Shown here piece by piece: positions 42,273 to 52,433 of a stretch of 64,000 bases of DNA. Below the pieces are notes generated by a model. The model saw only the letters and a list, made by a program, of their open reading frames with translations. It did not search any database and was not told the DNA's origin. The DNA comes from Calothrix parasitica NIES-267. GTDB taxonomy: Bacteria > Cyanobacteriota > Cyanobacteriia > Cyanobacteriales > Nostocaceae. The stretch is taken from positions 6,154,123 through 6,218,122 of the forward strand of contig NZ_AP018227.1 in assembly GCF_002368095.1 (NCBI RefSeq). The letters are read 5' to 3'. The stretch's first letter is position 1. Every line of letters begins with the position of its first letter. The position numbers and the translations under genes were made by a program.

Positions 42273-43313
42273 TTACTTATGTTTATGGCGATGATGAATG
42301 TCTGGCAAATGAAAGTGACTATGTGACATAACTTTGTGTTCGTGCCAATGGGAATGGATTGGTGAATTTAAAACCTCTAGATGGTCATGAGTATGATGTT
42401 TCTCGTTGTGATTATGAAAGTGTTGGTGAGCAATAGCGATATGCTTGTGTTCGTGGCTATGTTGGTCTTGAAATAGAGCTAATAAAGAAGCTATTTTCAG
42501 TAACAATGCTATTTGTTGAAACGGAACAATTTTTTCTCCTAAAATCAAAGCTGAAAATAAAATTCCAAACAAAGGAGCCGAGGAAAAAAGCATCTGAGAG
42601 CGCGTTGCACCTAAGCTCTGGGCTGAAGTGATATAAAAAACGATACTGATTCCATAAGCTAGCATTCCTATAGTTAATGCGATGACAATATTTTGAAAAG
42701 AAGTAGTAGATGGTTGAATCAATATGCCTAATAAGAGATTTATACTTCCTGCGACTGTTCCTTTATAAAACGTACTTTGTGCTGGACTTATGCCATCAAT
42801 TAGTGCTGTTAAATGATTATCTAAACCCCAAGCAATACAGGCAATAGTTACCAACAAACCCGCTTCAATTCCTGCTACTCCCTCACCAGCAGATATTAAA
42901 ATCGCAGCAATAATACACCCAGCTACACCTATCCAACCAATACGCCCTAAATGGTCATGAAAAAAACAATAGCCTAAGATTGCCGTAGCCACTAATTCTA
43001 AATTTAACCATAGAGAGACAGAAGAAGCAGAGGCAAATTGAAGTCCTAACAAAAGAAATATTGGAGCTATAATACCACCACAAACAATAGCCCCCAAAAG
43101 ATAAAAACGATTCCTATTTGATAGATGTGTAGGAAGTTTAATTTCTTTCTTTTTAAGTATTAGAGGCATCACTCCTATTGCAGCTCCTAAATAAAGTAAT
43201 CCAGCTAACTGAATCGGAGCAAAAGAGTTTAGCAATACTTTACTAGCAGGAGTTGCCGAACCGAATAAAGCTGCTGATATTAAAGCTAATAAAATAGGTA
43301 ATTGCTTATTCAT
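42273..43313 (-). CDS. EamA/DMT-family permease with histidine-rich C-terminal tail
   Basis: Ten-TM drug/metabolite-transporter protein: two EamA repeats (LPILLALISAALFGSATPASKVLL...; GLLVTIACIAWGLDNHLTALI...LILGEKIVPFQQIALLLKI). After the last helix comes a ~70-residue tail with over 20 His (HSHEHKHIAIAHQHFHNHNEKHH...), as in metal-binding tails of CDF and ZIP proteins, suggesting a metal-linked role; the substrate is unknown. I start at ATG 43313 (MNKQLPILLAL), not the upstream codon at 43361, because the extra 16 residues (MIYQVFLPNKLKNLKI) lie in AT-rich leader. 346 residues. Confidence 0.87.
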   Translation of the reverse strand: MNKQLPILLALISAALFGSATPASKVLLNSFAPIQLAGLLYLGAAIGVMPLILKKKEIKLPTHLSNRNRFYLLGAIVCGGIIAPIFLLLGLQFASASSVSLWLNLELVATAILGYCFFHDHLGRIGWIGVAGCIIAAILISAGEGVAGIEAGLLVTIACIAWGLDNHLTALIDGISPAQSTFYKGTVAGSINLLLGILIQPSTTSFQNIVIALTIGMLAYGISIVFYITSAQSLGATRSQMLFSSAPLFGILFSALILGEKIVPFQQIALLLKIASLLALFQDQHSHEHKHIAIAHQHFHNHNEKHHTHDHLEVLNSPIHSHWHEHKVMSHSHFHLPDIHHRHKHK

Positions 43314-44001
43314 TATTTTCAAATTTTTTAACTTGTTTGGTAAGAAGACCTGATAAATCAAGTTTTATTTCCGACGTTTTTTCTTCAGAGATTAATATAT
43401 ATTTGTAATTACTTGATGTTTTATGTTCAACTATTCCCTGACAAAATGTAGTCAAAAATCTAATAATATGACTTGAACAGTCAAATTGAGGTTGTGTTGA
43501 TAAAAATTATTTTTAAATTTTGATTGGTGATATTTTTGCCCCGTTAACGCAATAGATAATCGGTTTTCCGCGTCTAATCGTATCATCCAATTAATTATTT
43601 TTTTATCCTCCGTCAATATAATAATAGGCAGTAAATCGATTAGTCAATTAATTTGTCACTAAATTACATCAATGTAATTTTATGCTTTTTTATAAAATTT
43701 TTCATATCAAACGATGGATGACTAAATAGTCATTAAATAATCATGTAAAAATAACTTGAACAATTAAGCCAGAAAGTTAAATTCCATATTTCGTACCCCG
43801 AGTGTCACAATCAGTAATTACTTAATGAGTTAGGGGGTAGGCTGTGCAATAGCGGTTTTAACTGCTGGATACTTTTAAAATATCTTCTCATGCTCAAGTT
43901 TCACTTAACTTGCTTAAGTTAACTGGTGTTATTGAGAAATACATTACAGGCTATAACTGGTAATTCAAAATGCTAATTAGTTTATTTTGCCTTAATCACC
44001 A

Positions 44002-44109
44002 ATGAAACTATTAATATATTTAAGCTTGACTCTATTTTTTTCTAATTTTAGTAGTGTAACTTTTGAAAATACAGAAGCTATATCTAACATGGCAAACATT
44101 AATATTTAA
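44002..44109 (+). CDS. possible 35-aa exported peptide
   Basis: ATG 44002 opens a frame MKLLIYLSLTLFFSNFSSV... ending at TAA 44107-44109. The N-terminus (Lys, then a 13-residue hydrophobic run) is like a Sec signal peptide. There is no strong ribosome-binding site and no homologue that I recognise. It may be chance in AT-rich DNA. Confidence 0.25.
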   Translation: MKLLIYLSLTLFFSNFSSVTFENTEAISNMANINI

Positions 44110-44207
44110 TTGTTTCTTGTTGATAAAAAGCGACTATTTCAATTAGCCTTTCATCCTTTTAGCAACCTAATATAGCGTTTATCAAGCAACTGAGGTACAG
44201 CAATTAT

Positions 44208-44271
44208 CTCACCCCAACAAAGCTGTACTTTTCTCCCCTCTCCTGGTGGAAGGAGAGGGGTTAGGGGTGAG
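44208..44271. repeat. nested inverted repeat (CTCACCCC/CCCCTCTCCT type)
   Basis: Outer arms CTCACCCC (44208-44215)/GGGGTGAG (44264-44271) enclose CCCCTCTCCT (44235-44244)/AGGAGAGGGG (44251-44260). It is a dispersed cyanobacterial repeat of this shape and lies 90 bp downstream of the PEP-synthase-like gene on the minus strand, so it could act as its terminator. Confidence 0.65.
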
Positions 44272-44360
44272 GTTTTAAGATGTACTTCAATAGACTAGGA
44301 AACGCAATATAAAGCTATTACTATTATATGTAAGTTAAGGAGAGCAAAAAGTTTACTAAT

Positions 44361-46787
44361 TCACTGTAACTGACGACGTGCTGCTGCTAAAAGTAAACCC
44401 TGCTCAGCACGGTAAATTGCTTGATACGTCCTTTGTAGCGCTTCGGGTTCAACCGATATAGAAGTAATTCCCCATTTCACAAGTTTCTCAATAATTTCTG
44501 GATATAATGCAGGTGCTTGACCGCAAATAGAACAGGGAATACCTGCTGCTTTTGCCATTTCAATTAGTCGGAATATAGCACCCATTACCACCGGATGACG
44601 CTCGTCAAAGCTTTTCGCTAATAATGCTTGGTCTCTATCTACTCCGAGCAATAGTTGGGTTAGGTCATTAGTACCAATGGAAATTCCCTGCACTCCTGCT
44701 TTCACATATTCTGGCAGTAAAAATAGCACGCTCGGGACTTCAGCCATAATCCACACCTCGAATTCTTTGATGTCAGTTAATCCCGCTCGCTCGACTTTTT
44801 GACGACAAAAAATAAATTCTTCTACGGTGCGAACGAAGGGTAACATTAAACGGATATTGTGATAACCCGCTTCCTGCACCCTTTTAAGTGCTGTTAGTTC
44901 GATATCAAACACTTCTGAATTAAGCGTGTAACTAAAAGTACCGCGTTGACCTAGTGCCGTTTGCGGTTCTGCTGCTTCTACTCCACTATGGTGAAGCGTT
45001 GGTAATTCGTGGGTTCGCCAATCTAAGGAGCGGTAATAAACTGGTCTGGGAGAAAATTGACGTACAAATTCTAGTATTCTTTTTGTCCATAAATCTAGTA
45101 GTTGCCCGTGTCTTCCATTTCTAATCCAGGTGTAAGGATTTTCCCGATTTAATATGCTTAATACCATCAATTCTGAGCGTAATAGTCCTACACCATCCAC
45201 TGGAAAACAAAGTGCTTTCTCTATCACAGTGGGCTGGCTCAAGTTAACCATCAATCGCGTGGAGGTCATGGGTATATTTGTCGATGGATGAGGTAGAGAA
45301 GAAACCCATGTCTCAAGATGAGTTGGTGTTGCATTTATTTCGGAAACACCTACAAAAGAAGATTCGGAGAAGGAGTGCTTTTCCTCCTTGTCCTCTACAA
45401 TTACATCATTAATATACTCTTCAATATGCTCTTGACTCGAATTTACAGCAAGATGATTGACTTCTCCACTGTCACCATCGATTAGTAGGCGATCGCCATT
45501 TTTTATAAGTTTTGTAACGTTGCGAATGCCGATTACTGCTGGGATACCTAATTCTCTGGCGATAATGGCAGCATGGCTGGTTAAACCTCCTTTCTCTGTG
45601 ACTATACCGCTGACTTGTTGCAGTACTGGTAACCAATCAGGGGTAATTTCGGGTGCAACTAGAATTATGCCTTTGGGTAGTTGTTCTATGATGTGCTTGC
45701 TACTACCAATTACAAGGACATTTGCCGATACTCGTCCCGTAGCTACTCCCATTCCTTTAATTGAGGAAGAGTTAGGGAAAGAAATGTTTGGTTTACTAAC
45801 TTTTGTCAGGTATAGCTTTAAAGAATTTTGTTCTTGAATAAAAGTCCAATTAGCTAAATATTCTGTACCAAGTTGAAAAACAAGCTGCGAAGCTATTATC
45901 GTTATTTGCTGTAAATCATGTTCGGACAGTACATACTGTTGCTGTAATTCTTCCTCTAAAAGAGAGATTTGCAAACAAGTTTTCTCTAAGGTTATTATCG
46001 ATTCTCGCTGTTCGTGGAAAGATTTGTTGATTGCAGTATTTTCACAGCGATAAGCCAGGATTTTATGACCCAAGTGCTGTTCTAGGAGTGTCCCGGTTTC
46101 TGGTTCTAAATAATAAACATCTGGCTGAACCTCACCCCATTTAACTGCTATTCCTAATCCCCAACTGGCTTTAATTTCTAATCTGGAAGAATTAGCATAT
46201 AACGAACCACTTGCAATTACATTATTAACTGGTTGTACTAAAACTGCTAAATTAATCGAACGCAGGTCAATTCCGTTTTTCTGCCAATAAAATAGACTTT
46301 TAGCACTAAATAACTGACTCCAAACACGCTTTAGAGCTAAAACTATTTGTTCCTCTTCCTTAAAGCAAAAGACGCATTCATATAGTCCAGAAATATCTTC
46401 CGTCTTATTTCTTGCATTTGGTAAAGTGATGCTTGGACGTAAAACCAAATATTCACTTTCCCATGTTTTGACTGCTTCGCAAATTTGACCGTACAATCCC
46501 GACGGTAAACTTGAACTCATGATTTCCTTCTTCAGACGTAAAGCTACTTGCTGTAGCACTTTAAAATCATCAACATCTAAATGTAAGGAAGAATCAGCTA
46601 ATTCCGCGACCAGAGTTTGAGAAGAACTTTTGTTCTCTACGTATTCATGCAAAATTTCTGCTGAAACGACAAATCCAGGTATCACCGGATATCCTTGTTG
46701 CATCATCAGACTCAAGTTAAACGCTTTTTCGCCAACTTCAGTTCGCTGCAATACTGTTATTTCATTCAGCCAGTAGAGTTTATCCAC
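44361..46787 (-). CDS. PEP synthase/PPDK-like phosphotransferase, divergent
   Basis: 808 residues in the PEP-utilising-enzyme order: N-terminal ATP-grasp (GEKAFNLSLMMQQGYPVIPGFVVSAE), the mobile phosphohistidine domain with catalytic His405 in GGLTSHAAIIARELGIPAV, and a C-terminal PEP/pyruvate TIM barrel (VGLLRSELM, NIRLMLPFVRTVEEF, SIGTNDLTQLLLGVDRD, SICGQAPALYP with the catalytic Cys). The barrel is well kept. In the grasp domain the usual RSSATAED signature is replaced by RPSITLPNARNKTEDISG, so ATP use is uncertain, and it may be a paralogue rather than true PpsA. The linker at ~residues 470-510 is acidic. No regulatory gene is adjacent. Confidence 0.82.
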   Translation of the reverse strand: MDKLYWLNEITVLQRTEVGEKAFNLSLMMQQGYPVIPGFVVSAEILHEYVENKSSSQTLVAELADSSLHLDVDDFKVLQQVALRLKKEIMSSSLPSGLYGQICEAVKTWESEYLVLRPSITLPNARNKTEDISGLYECVFCFKEEEQIVLALKRVWSQLFSAKSLFYWQKNGIDLRSINLAVLVQPVNNVIASGSLYANSSRLEIKASWGLGIAVKWGEVQPDVYYLEPETGTLLEQHLGHKILAYRCENTAINKSFHEQRESIITLEKTCLQISLLEEELQQQYVLSEHDLQQITIIASQLVFQLGTEYLANWTFIQEQNSLKLYLTKVSKPNISFPNSSSIKGMGVATGRVSANVLVIGSSKHIIEQLPKGIILVAPEITPDWLPVLQQVSGIVTEKGGLTSHAAIIARELGIPAVIGIRNVTKLIKNGDRLLIDGDSGEVNHLAVNSSQEHIEEYINDVIVEDKEEKHSFSESSFVGVSEINATPTHLETWVSSLPHPSTNIPMTSTRLMVNLSQPTVIEKALCFPVDGVGLLRSELMVLSILNRENPYTWIRNGRHGQLLDLWTKRILEFVRQFSPRPVYYRSLDWRTHELPTLHHSGVEAAEPQTALGQRGTFSYTLNSEVFDIELTALKRVQEAGYHNIRLMLPFVRTVEEFIFCRQKVERAGLTDIKEFEVWIMAEVPSVLFLLPEYVKAGVQGISIGTNDLTQLLLGVDRDQALLAKSFDERHPVVMGAIFRLIEMAKAAGIPCSICGQAPALYPEIIEKLVKWGITSISVEPEALQRTYQAIYRAEQGLLLAAARRQLQ

Positions 46788-47508
46788 TCAAAAATTCTAA
46801 TTACGAAGATGGGCTATCTATAATATCTAAAAAGTTGGCTCTTAATTAGCAGTTATGACCAGCTATGGGTTCCTTACAAATAAGATTTCCTGCTTCAGTC
46901 ACAAAATATCCCATATTTAAATAATATTGTATATAGTAAACTTTTCTCAAGCCTCGATGCAAAAGCAGTCTTCTTGATAGTTTACAAACTAGACTAAAAC
47001 AGAAAAGATACTTTAAAAAAATTAAATTGATATCAAATTATATACAATTTAGTTAAAGTTTTCTTCTGACTTCAGGGGTATAGTTTTAAATACTGATTCA
47101 TGTTTACTAATGCCTTTACGGGCAATATTAATAAATAAACAAATTTACTATAATCTAAGTGCTTAATATAAATATTGAAATTATTTTAATTATAAGCACC
47201 AAAAGTATATGCTGCAATCTTTAGGGAATATTTTATTACTTTTAACCTAAGGTACATAAGTCTCAGGATTATATTACCGCAGACCAGTTATTATTGGTCT
47301 ACTTTGCATATAAAGCTTGATAAATAATTTGATATATCAAATTATTGATGATATGTGAATTGGACTACAGGGATAGATTTCATGAATTAATTAAGAAAAA
47401 AAGAGTTTAATAATTTTTAATATTTCAAAAAAAACGATGAATATTATTTTTTTCAATCGAGAAGTAGAAGATTAATAATGTATAACAGTAACCAGCAAAC
47501 CAAAAAAA
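46788..47508. other. AT-rich spacer upstream of the PEP-synthase-like gene
   Basis: 721 bp without ORFs. The only structure noted is AGACCA-N8-TGGTCT (47281-47300), a small hairpin about 210 bp beyond the recF stop. Confidence 0.4.
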
Positions 47509-48642
47509 TTAACCAGCAGCAACTTTAGCAGATAGTTGTCCTCCACTAACAGTAAGAATCTGCGAAGAATTCAACCATTGAGAATCGAAAGAACCCAAAT
47601 GAGTGGTAGTAATCAAAGTTTGAAACCTATCTTGAATAGCATCAAGTAATTGATTTTGACGAGAGGGGTCTAATTCGGCTAAAACATCATCTAGCAAAAG
47701 TAATGGTGGTTCTCCCACAACTTCTTCAATCAGCTGTAATTCTGCCAACTTTAACGCTAAAACCAAAGTTCGCTGCTGACCTTGAGAACCGTATTGACGT
47801 GCGGGGGTATCATTAATTATTAATTCAACTTCATCTCGATGTGGCCCAACAAGAGTAGTACCTTGATGCATTTCAGCAACCGTTCGCTGTTGAATTTTAT
47901 CTAAAAAAGCTTGTTGCACCTCTCCTTGATGAGTTTCAGATAAAGGAATATTAGGAGCATAGTTTATCTGGAGATGTTCTGTAGAAGCACTAATATTAGA
48001 ATGCCATAACTTAGCGATTGGAGCGAGTCGCTGTATAGCTCGTTCCCGTCGTCGAATCACCCTGGTACCGGTAATAACTAACTGAGTATCCCACAATGCT
48101 AATTGGGATTGTACGGATTTTTCCTGTAAAGCTTCCGAATTACTTTTCAAAAAAGCATTACGCTGTCGTAACACCTTTTGATATTGCTGCAAAATATGAG
48201 CGTATACAGGTTCGAGTTGAATTAATAGAGTATCTAACCATCGACGACGATTTTCCGGCCCACCTCGGACTAAATCCAAATCCAAAGAAGAGAATTCCAC
48301 CGCATTTAGTACACCAAGAAAATCCATCTGACGGCGGAGATTTTCATTATTAAGATTAACAGTACGGCGACCATTACGACGTAAAGTTAAAATTAGTTCG
48401 CTAACAGCAAATTCTCGTTTTAAACTACCACTAATAGAAGCTAAAGATTCCTCATCCTTGACTAAATCCTTATCCCGAGAAGTGCGATGACTCCTCAAAG
48501 TTGCGAGTAATTCTACAGCTTCGAGTAAATTAGATTTTCCCTGAGCATTATTACCGACCAAAATTGTTTTTGGAGCGGTGAATTCTACCATTTGTTCCTG
48601 GTAATTACGAAAATGTCGAAGACTCAGGGTTTTGAGAAACAT
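47509..48642 (-). CDS. recF: DNA replication and repair protein RecF
   Basis: ABC/SMC-like ATPase that loads RecA at gapped DNA with RecO and RecR. 377 residues: N-terminal SLRHFRNYQEQMVEF, Walker A VGNNAQGKSNLLEA (~29-42), TTLVGPHRDEVELIIND, signature YGSQGQQRTLVLALKLAEL, and Walker B LLLLDDVLAELDPSRQNQLL. All ATPase motifs are intact. Start ATG 48642. It stands alone (no dnaN or gyrB beside it), as is usual in cyanobacteria. Confidence 0.97.
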   Translation of the reverse strand: MFLKTLSLRHFRNYQEQMVEFTAPKTILVGNNAQGKSNLLEAVELLATLRSHRTSRDKDLVKDEESLASISGSLKREFAVSELILTLRRNGRRTVNLNNENLRRQMDFLGVLNAVEFSSLDLDLVRGGPENRRRWLDTLLIQLEPVYAHILQQYQKVLRQRNAFLKSNSEALQEKSVQSQLALWDTQLVITGTRVIRRRERAIQRLAPIAKLWHSNISASTEHLQINYAPNIPLSETHQGEVQQAFLDKIQQRTVAEMHQGTTLVGPHRDEVELIINDTPARQYGSQGQQRTLVLALKLAELQLIEEVVGEPPLLLLDDVLAELDPSRQNQLLDAIQDRFQTLITTTHLGSFDSQWLNSSQILTVSGGQLSAKVAAG

Positions 48643-49115
48643 GACGAAAGGTTAAAGGTTAAAGGTCAAAGGTTGAAGGTCAAAGGTTTACTGATTATAT
48701 ATTTGTAGGGTGTGTGACGTTCGCAAAAAAACTCGAATGTTGATAGTAACTAAGTTTATAGCGTCACGCACCAGAGGTATATTTGTAGGGTGTGTGACGC
48801 TCGCGGAAAAACTCGAACATTGATAGCAATTAAGTTTATAGCGTCACGCACCAGAAATTATAAAATTAGTAGTCAATAGTTAATCATTAGAAGTTCAATA
48901 ATCTAATTTTGACTTTAAATTGTGAAATAATTAGTAAAAAAACAAAAAGCGAAAAAATCGATTCTTTAACACAAAAATTTCAGAATAATAATAAATAGAA
49001 CCTCCGCTACGAGACCGGAATATGTATTCCCAGTTGACCTTAATTACCTTAATTAATAAAATTTTCTAACTCATCACCTTTAACCTTTAACCTTTAACCT
49101 TTAACCTCTGACCTA
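48643..49115. repeat. GGTTAAA arrays and a tandem duplicated 77-bp hairpin repeat
   Basis: GGTTAAAGG/GGTCAAAGG units flank the region on both sides (48650-48690 and 49075-49110, opposite orientation). Between them stand two direct copies of a 77-bp unit (48698-48774 and 48778-48854). No ORF. Confidence 0.7.
48698..48854. repeat. two tandem 77-bp copies, each with terminal inverted arms
   Basis: Each copy runs from TATATTTGTAGGGTGTGTGACG to GCGTCACGCACCAG and differs from the other at about seven positions. The ends GGTGTGTGACG and CGTCACGCACC make each copy a hairpin with one or two mismatches. The copies are 3 bp apart. Confidence 0.8.
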
Positions 49116-51980
49116 TTAAACGTTTTTCTTACCAATGATGCGGAAGAATATTTTTTCTAATTCAACCCAGACAAACATCAAAGCACTGAAACCCATACAA
49201 ATTCCTAATTCTGGCAAACTTATAACATGGGTGCCGAAGAAAGCTCGTAAGGGTGGAACGTATACTAACATTAATTGCAAAATGGTAGTTAAAACAACAG
49301 CTGCTAATAAATAAGGATTGGAAAAGGGATTTATTTCTATAGTTAGCTGGTTGTTGGAACGAATTGCAATTGCATGTCCCATTTGAGCAATACATAAGGT
49401 AGTAAATACCATTGTTTTCCAACGTTCTGGGTCTAATCCTTCCGCTACAGCATTTTCGGGACGGGTGTAGAAATAAGCCCAATTCATCAAAATAATGGTA
49501 ATGATTGCAAATATTATGCCGATACGAATCATATACCAACCCAAACCCCGAGCAAAAATACTTTCTTTGGGACTAAAAGGTGGACGTTTCATGACATCGG
49601 GTTCTGGAGGTTCAACTGCTAATGCTAAAGCTGGTAAACCGTCAGTAACCAAGTTCATCCACAAAATTTGTAGCGGTGATAAAGGTACACCACCCATCGG
49701 TAATAAAATCGGAGCAGCAGCAATAGTAATAACTTCACCGATGTTGCTACCAAGAATATATTTGATAAAGCGACGAATATTTGTGTAAACGACTCGACCT
49801 TCCTTAGTTGCGGAAACAATGGTCGCGAAGTTGTCATCCAACAACACCATATCGCTTGCTTCTTTACTGACATCGGTTCCGGTAATCCCCATCGCAATCC
49901 CGATATCCGCTTGCTTGAGTGCTGGAGCGTCGTTTACACCGTCCCCAGTCATAGCAACAAATTTATCGCAACGCTGTAAAGCTTGAACGATGCGTAATTT
50001 ATGTTCCGGGGAAACTCTAGCGTAGATGCTGACATCATCGACGTTTTTCTCTAGCTCAGCATCGCTCATCCGCTGCAATTCTTGACCTATCAAAACCCTA
50101 TCGCTAGAGTTTGCAATTCCCAAATCTTTTGCAATCGCTTTTGCTGTTAATTGATGGTCTCCGGTAATCATCACCGGACGAATACCCGCTTCCCGAGATT
50201 CATTAACTGCTGCTCTAACTTCCGGACGGGGAGCGTCGAGCATTCCCACCAATCCCAACCAAACTAATTCTTGTTCGTACTGTTCTTCTGAATTTTCCGG
50301 TGGTTGTTCCGACAAAGGTTTGTAAGCGAAACCCAATACCCGCAGACCATCACCAGCCATCCGCTCGTTTTCTGCTAATATCTTACCCCGCTGTTCTTGA
50401 TTCAATTCAACCGCACTATTCCCTGCAAAAATTTGAGTACAGCGTTGCAAAATTAATTCTGGAGAACCTTTGGTAAACATCAAATAATTTTCATTATTCT
50501 TGACTAAATTACCAATAGCTGGGTCAACATCCCGAATCACCGAAACACCAGTATCTATCTGTTCCACCTGACAAATTACGCTCATCCGCTTGCGTTCGGA
50601 AGAAAACGGAAATTCACCAACACGAGGTAATTTACTGTTCCACTGGTCTTGTTCTATTCCCGCTTTCCCGGCTAAAGTAACCAAAGCACCTTCCGTAGGG
50701 TCGCCAAGAATTATCCAATCACCTTTTTCCTGCTGCAAAACAGCATCATTACAAACAGCACAGGGAACCAATAAAGGTGTTACTTCCGGATAATCTTCTA
50801 CATAAATACTTTGGCCATCAACTTCAAAATCACCATCGGGAGCGTAACCTTCACCCGTTACCTTTAAGATATTTTGGCTGGTACAAACCGACTGCACCAC
50901 CATTTTATTCTGGGTCAAAGTACCAGTTTTATCAGAGCAAATAGTAGTTACCGAACCCAAAGTTTCGACCGCTGGTAACTTACGAATCAAAGCATTGTGA
51001 CGTACCATTCGCTGAGTTCCCAAAGCCAAAGTTACCGTAATTACAGCCGGTAAACCTTCCGGAACCACCGCAACAGCCATACTCAGAGAGACTTCCACTA
51101 GCTCCTGTAAATTACCACCCCGAAGCAAACCGATAATAATTACCAGCGCTACTAAAGCCAAAGAACCCGAAACCAAAACATTACCGAGTTGAGTCATGCG
51201 TTGCTGTAACGGTGTATCTTCCGTTTCCACAGATTGCAGCATCTCGGCAATCTTACCCAATTCAGTTTTCATCCCGGTACGAGTCACCAAAACTTTACCG
51301 CGTCCTTGGACAACCTCAGTACCTTGAAAAACCAAATTAATTCTGTCACCCAAACTTGTTTCTTCAGGTAATTCAGTTTCTACCCGTTTATTAACAGCTT
51401 CCGCTTCTCCCGTCAAAGCCGATTCTCGTATTTGTAAATTCGATTGCTCAATCAAACGTCCGTCCGCTGCTACCTGCACACCAGCTTCCAGCAGCATGAT
51501 ATCTCCAGGTACTAAATTCTTACCTTCAACATCAATCAGCTTACCGTTGCGAATTACTCTTACGTTGGGAGAAGAAAGCTTTTTGAGAGCAGCCAAAGCC
51601 TTTTCCGCGCGACTTTCTTGGAGATAACCCAAAATACCGTTAAGAATCACTATCGCCAAAATAGCGATTGTATCCTTAAAAGGAACCTCACCCGGTTCTA
51701 AATTACCCGATTGTAGAGCCAGTAAATCAATAACTCCCGAAATAATCGCCACAGCAATCAGCATCAACAACATAATGTTCTTGAACTGATCCACCAAAAT
51801 CTCCCAGCTACCACGTCCGCCAGATTCTTCTAATTCATTTGTACCAAATTTTTGCAGTCGCGAATCTACTTCTTGGGACGTTAAGCCAGTATCTGCATTA
51901 CCTCCAAGCAATTCTACTGCTTCATTGACTTCTAGGCTATGCCAAACGGCTTCATGTTCGGGTAGAGAATGGGCAGACAT
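49116..51980 (-). CDS. P-type cation ATPase, Ca2+-ATPase-like (P2A)
   Basis: 954 residues with the full P-type order: N-terminal cation-ATPase domain ([14 protein letters not shown]), actuator TGEA (residues 190-193), M4 PEGLPAV (307-313) typical of SERCA-like pumps, phosphorylation site SDKTGTLT (Asp350), nucleotide-binding KGSPELIL, hinge [17 protein letters not shown], and M5/M6 with [20 protein letters not shown]. The M4/M6 ligand residues favour Ca2+ (a PMA1/PacL-like pump), though Mn2+ or Na+ cannot be excluded. It is an inner-membrane exporter. ATG 51980. No regulator is adjacent. Confidence 0.93.
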   Translation of the reverse strand: MSAHSLPEHEAVWHSLEVNEAVELLGGNADTGLTSQEVDSRLQKFGTNELEESGGRGSWEILVDQFKNIMLLMLIAVAIISGVIDLLALQSGNLEPGEVPFKDTIAILAIVILNGILGYLQESRAEKALAALKKLSSPNVRVIRNGKLIDVEGKNLVPGDIMLLEAGVQVAADGRLIEQSNLQIRESALTGEAEAVNKRVETELPEETSLGDRINLVFQGTEVVQGRGKVLVTRTGMKTELGKIAEMLQSVETEDTPLQQRMTQLGNVLVSGSLALVALVIIIGLLRGGNLQELVEVSLSMAVAVVPEGLPAVITVTLALGTQRMVRHNALIRKLPAVETLGSVTTICSDKTGTLTQNKMVVQSVCTSQNILKVTGEGYAPDGDFEVDGQSIYVEDYPEVTPLLVPCAVCNDAVLQQEKGDWIILGDPTEGALVTLAGKAGIEQDQWNSKLPRVGEFPFSSERKRMSVICQVEQIDTGVSVIRDVDPAIGNLVKNNENYLMFTKGSPELILQRCTQIFAGNSAVELNQEQRGKILAENERMAGDGLRVLGFAYKPLSEQPPENSEEQYEQELVWLGLVGMLDAPRPEVRAAVNESREAGIRPVMITGDHQLTAKAIAKDLGIANSSDRVLIGQELQRMSDAELEKNVDDVSIYARVSPEHKLRIVQALQRCDKFVAMTGDGVNDAPALKQADIGIAMGITGTDVSKEASDMVLLDDNFATIVSATKEGRVVYTNIRRFIKYILGSNIGEVITIAAAPILLPMGGVPLSPLQILWMNLVTDGLPALALAVEPPEPDVMKRPPFSPKESIFARGLGWYMIRIGIIFAIITIILMNWAYFYTRPENAVAEGLDPERWKTMVFTTLCIAQMGHAIAIRSNNQLTIEINPFSNPYLLAAVVLTTILQLMLVYVPPLRAFFGTHVISLPELGICMGFSALMFVWVELEKIFFRIIGKKNV

Positions 51981-52433
51981 CTTGTAGATTAAAGGAAATG
52001 GTTACAAGAAACAATCATAGCTAAAGCATTGCTCAGAGAACCATTCAATTTTCAGTTATCAGTGAGCAGCGAACAGTTATCAGCGAGCAGTTATCAATTT
52101 TCACCCGTTCACCGTCAGGTGTTCCCGTAGGGTAGGGTGTGGTTCGTCAATTACCAATTCAGATACTAATTCAGAAAAATCTTTAAACCCAACATCTGAA
52201 TAAATCACCAATCAAACTCAAAAAGGAATTGGGAATGGGTAATTGGGGATTGGGAATTGATAATTGCTAAGCATAATCCAAGCTTAAAATTCTCCTTGTC
52301 TCCTTGTCTCCCTGTCTCCCTCTTCTCCCTATCACCTTTAACCTTTGACCTTTGACCTTATTAACCTCTTGTCAAAGGGTAAATATCACAATTAATGTGG
52401 TATTTGCGAAACCCTTGAACGATTTGCCTTATT
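51981..52433. repeat. dispersed short repeats between divergent genes
   Basis: CAGTGAGCAG/CGAACAGTTATCAG units (52050-52100), GGGAATTGG units (52230-52260), CTCCTTGTCTCC units (52293-52335) and TAACCTTTGACC units (52340-52370). Promoters of both flanking genes must lie here. Confidence 0.6.

Larger units (their letters stand above)
43314..44360. other. 1-kb spacer with a large nested palindrome
   Basis: AT-rich. It contains the promoter of the DMT gene, a possible 35-codon secreted peptide gene (44002-44109), and a nested inverted repeat at 44208-44271. The rest shows nothing recognisable. Confidence 0.4.
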
